A stretch of DNA of 8,539 nt from Acidobacteriota bacterium. GTDB taxonomy: Bacteria; Acidobacteriota; Terriglobia; Versatilivoradales; Versatilivoraceae. Positions within the stretch are counted from its first letter, which is position 1; each line of letters begins with the position of its first letter. The notes beneath the pieces are model-generated. The model was not told where the DNA came from and did no database searches. It worked only from the letters and a program-made list of their open reading frames with translations. The position numbers and the translations under genes were made by a program. Shown here in pieces: positions 7,098 through 8,539 of this stretch. The DNA is taken from the NCBI GenBank assembly GCA_028875135.1, contig JAPPFQ010000732.1, positions 1 to 8,539 on the forward strand, given 5' to 3'.

Positions 7098-7507
7098 TTG
7101 AACTTGCCGGCCTCCCGGCCCTCAACGCCGGCCTCAATACCGCCGCTGCCTGCTGTCTGTTGGTGGGGTACTACGCGATCCGCCGCCGCCGTGTCGCCAT
7201 TCACAAGCGGTTCATGGTGGCTGCGCTGGGGTTCTCCGTCCTCTTCCTGACTTCCTACCTCATCTACCACTTTCAGGTCGGGTCGGTCGCCTATACCGGG
7301 ACGGGGTGGGTTCGACCGGTCTACTTTTCGATCTTGCTGAGCCACATCGTCCTGGCCGCCGCAGTCCTGCCCTTGGCCGCCGTCACTGTCTATCGGGCCT
7401 GGCATGAGCGGTTCGAGTCCCACAAGCGGTTGGCGCGCTGGACTCTTCCGATCTGGCTGTACGTCTCCGTGACCGGGGTGATCATCTACTGGATGCTCTA
7501 TCATTGA
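7094..7507 (+). CDS. DUF420 family membrane protein (CtaM/YozB-like)
   Basis: A 137-residue protein with about four helices that fits the DUF420 family. That family includes YozB of Bacillus and CtaM of Staphylococcus, the latter implicated in the activity of an aa3-type oxidase. Four histidines stand at the membrane edges in repeated contexts: H37 in AIHKRFM, H59 in YLIYHFQVG, H84 in LLSHIVLA and H110 in ESHKRLARW. The two HKR blocks suggest an internal pseudo-repeat or a metal/heme binding arrangement. The start is the ATG overlapping the preceding TGA by four bases, so translation is coupled to the CxxC protein. An assembly or maturation role for the oxidase is inferred from family and operon. 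Confidence 0.88.
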   Translation: MIELAGLPALNAGLNTAAACCLLVGYYAIRRRRVAIHKRFMVAALGFSVLFLTSYLIYHFQVGSVAYTGTGWVRPVYFSILLSHIVLAAAVLPLAAVTVYRAWHERFESHKRLARWTLPIWLYVSVTGVIIYWMLYH

Positions 7508-7512
7508 GTTTC

Positions 7513-8418
7513 ATGCCTGATCCCATGTCGAAACAACGCGACAAACTCGAGACCCCCAAACGACTTGGCCTGGGATGGGGAGCCAACCTCCTGGCCGTGG
7601 CCTTCGTGTTTCTGGCGATTTTGGTTCCCTTCCTCTTCTGGCAGCAGACCTGGTTCGGCACCGCCCTGAGCAACGAGGAACTCCGCAAGAATCTGGATCC
7701 GGCCGCCAAGCCGCGCAAGATCCAGCACGCCTTGGTGCAGCTTTCGCAGCGGCTGACCGATTCAGGTCCGGCCGCCGTCTCAGCCTGGGTCCCCGACGTA
7801 GGGAAGCTGGCGGGGCACCCGACCCCCGAAGTGCGCATGACGGTCGCCTGGTTGATGGGGCAGAACCCCACGGCCTCTGAATTCCGGGACCGTCTGACTC
7901 TACTGCTTCAGGATGCCGATCCGCTGGTCCGGCGCAACGCCGCCCTCTCTCTGGTGGCTTTCGGGGAGGCAAGCGGCCGGGAGGAGGTGCGTGGCATGCT
8001 GGCCGGCCGGCGCATTGCGGCTCCGGCTTCCGGGGAACTGCTCTTCCAGCGGAGCGAGGGGGACAGCCTGCGCGCGGGAGCCCTGGTGGCCCGTATTCAG
8101 GTGGATGACGCGACCCATGAGGAAGTTCGCGCTAACGTGCCGGGGTATGTGGAAGAGCTGCTGGCGGAGGAAGGGACGAAGGTGTCGGCGGGTCAGCCGC
8201 TGGTCTCCCTGGCGCCTGAAGAAGACCAGGTGTGGGAAGCGCTGCGGGCCTTGTATTTCATCGGGGAAGTGAGCGACCTGCCGCTCATTCAGCCATTCTT
8301 GTCGGAAAATCCGATGCTGTCCGATCGCGTTCGGCAGCAGGCGGGTTTCACCATCAGCGCCATCCAGGGCAGAGCCGGCCTGGCGAAGCCCGGTGAAGTT
8401 CCTCCCGATATTCCCTAG
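7513..8418 (+). CDS. Membrane-anchored HEAT-repeat protein with nested lipoyl/HlyD-like barrel-sandwich domain
   Basis: No named gene is recognised. Numbered from the ATG at 7513 (301 residues): a basic N-terminus, one membrane helix (about 23-43), then a soluble part. Alpha-helical HEAT-like repeats are seen at about 96-122 and 127-165 (HPTPEVRMTVAWLMG; DADPLVRRNAALSLVAFG). Two consecutive half-motifs of the biotinyl/lipoyl-HlyD fold follow at about 167-197 (IAAPASGELLFQRSEGDSL) and 204-235 (ANVPGYVEELLAEEGTKVSAG). They have the usual G-x(n)-EG-x-x-(V/L)-x-A-G spacing but no attachment Lys in the expected turn. A further HEAT-like segment (about 240-286) closes the protein. The start is unclear: a TTG at 7504 overlaps the previous stop, ATGs occur at 7513 and 7525, and none has a good ribosome site. 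Its place at the end of the operon suggests an oxidase-associated scaffold or assembly factor, which is inference. The stop may coincide with an insertion element boundary. Confidence 0.8.
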   Translation: MPDPMSKQRDKLETPKRLGLGWGANLLAVAFVFLAILVPFLFWQQTWFGTALSNEELRKNLDPAAKPRKIQHALVQLSQRLTDSGPAAVSAWVPDVGKLAGHPTPEVRMTVAWLMGQNPTASEFRDRLTLLLQDADPLVRRNAALSLVAFGEASGREEVRGMLAGRRIAAPASGELLFQRSEGDSLRAGALVARIQVDDATHEEVRANVPGYVEELLAEEGTKVSAGQPLVSLAPEEDQVWEALRALYFIGEVSDLPLIQPFLSENPMLSDRVRQQAGFTISAIQGRAGLAKPGEVPPDIP

Positions 8419-8424
8419 TGTAAT

Positions 8425-8448
8425 GTATCTTAAGTTATGTTAATATAC
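8425..8448. repeat. Imperfect inverted repeat in the AT-rich junction
   Basis: The arms are GTATCTTAA (8425-8433) and TTAATATAC (8440-8448), separated by six bases; eight of nine positions pair. It lies between the HEAT protein stop and the transposase-like gene. It could be a transposase binding site near the element end or an operator/promoter element; TAATAT at 8441-8446 resembles a -10 box without a clear -35. There is no GC-rich stem or T-run, so it is not a typical terminator. Confidence 0.5.
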
Positions 8449-8480
8449 AGGCCATGTAGACTACCTTTGCGGGAGGGGTC

Positions 8481-8539
8481 ATGGCCAACCATTCGCGTCC
8501 CATCGTTCTGTCCCCGGGTGACCGGCGGGAACTGCAACG
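8481..8539 (+). CDS. Transposase, IS630-like, N-terminal fragment (truncated by window end)
   Basis: Only 19 complete codons are visible: MANHSRPIVLSPGDRRELQ. The pattern of a short polar start, then (I/L)VLS, then acidic/basic residues and EL, resembles the N-terminus of many IS630-family transposases, which precedes a helix-turn-helix domain. GGGAGG at 8471-8476 with four bases of spacing supports the ATG. The AT-rich leader differs from the surrounding genes. The call rests on a short segment and could also fit another DNA-binding protein. Confidence 0.5.
   Translation, partial: MANHSRPIVLSPGDRRELQ

Larger units (their letters stand above)
8416..8539 (+). mobile_element. Probable left end of an IS630-type insertion element, cut by the window edge
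   Basis: Composition changes abruptly from high GC to AT-rich right at the stop codon of the preceding gene (8416-8448), and a transposase-like gene then starts at 8481. IS630 elements insert at TA dinucleotides, and a TA at 8416-8417 (inside the TAG stop) or 8421-8422 could be the target. The far end is not in the window, so terminal inverted repeats cannot be verified. Confidence 0.45.

Overview
The window is a high-GC stretch with every supported gene on the + strand. It holds most of an aa3-type (heme-copper family A) cytochrome c oxidase operon, including its heme A synthesis genes and several accessory membrane proteins. Three things suggest an Acidobacteriota-like Gram-negative bacterium: the gene order heme A synthase, heme O synthase, subunit II, subunit I, two subunit III-type proteins, subunit IV; the carboxypeptidase-regulatory-like protein just upstream; and a DUF420 protein plus a HEAT-repeat protein downstream. 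This assignment is inference, because no rRNA or taxonomic marker is present.

Layout. Positions 1-208 are the 3' end of a gene for a carboxypeptidase-regulatory-like (beta-sandwich) protein. Positions 252-2194 hold ctaA and ctaB, which overlap by ATGA and make heme A from protoheme via heme O. Positions 2250-6203 hold coxB (CuA subunit II), coxA (subunit I) and two consecutive subunit III-family genes. Positions 6243-7507 hold a subunit IV-like protein with an extra N-terminal membrane region, an 85-residue exported protein with one CxxC, and a DUF420 (CtaM/YozB-like) protein. Positions 7513-8418 encode a membrane-anchored HEAT-repeat protein with a lipoyl/HlyD-like domain nested inside it. 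From about 8416 the DNA becomes AT-rich and a new gene starts at 8481. Its first 19 residues resemble the N-terminus of an IS630-type transposase, so the right edge is probably the left end of an insertion element.

How the genes work together. CtaB farnesylates heme B to heme O and CtaA oxidises heme O to heme A. Heme A and copper are loaded into subunit I, and CuA in subunit II receives electrons from cytochrome c. The subunit III and IV proteins complete the membrane complex, and the DUF420 and CxxC proteins are candidates for assembly roles. Short gaps, good ribosome binding sites and ATGA overlaps indicate one transcript.

The most striking observation is an in-frame TAG at 3552-3554 in coxA, where the family normally has Trp in an SGWTAY-type motif. 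The frame is intact on both sides and all ligand residues are preserved. Possible explanations are a recent nonsense mutation, a sequencing or assembly error, suppression or readthrough, or a split subunit. The second most interesting object is the HEAT / barrel-sandwich hybrid protein encoded at the end of the oxidase operon.
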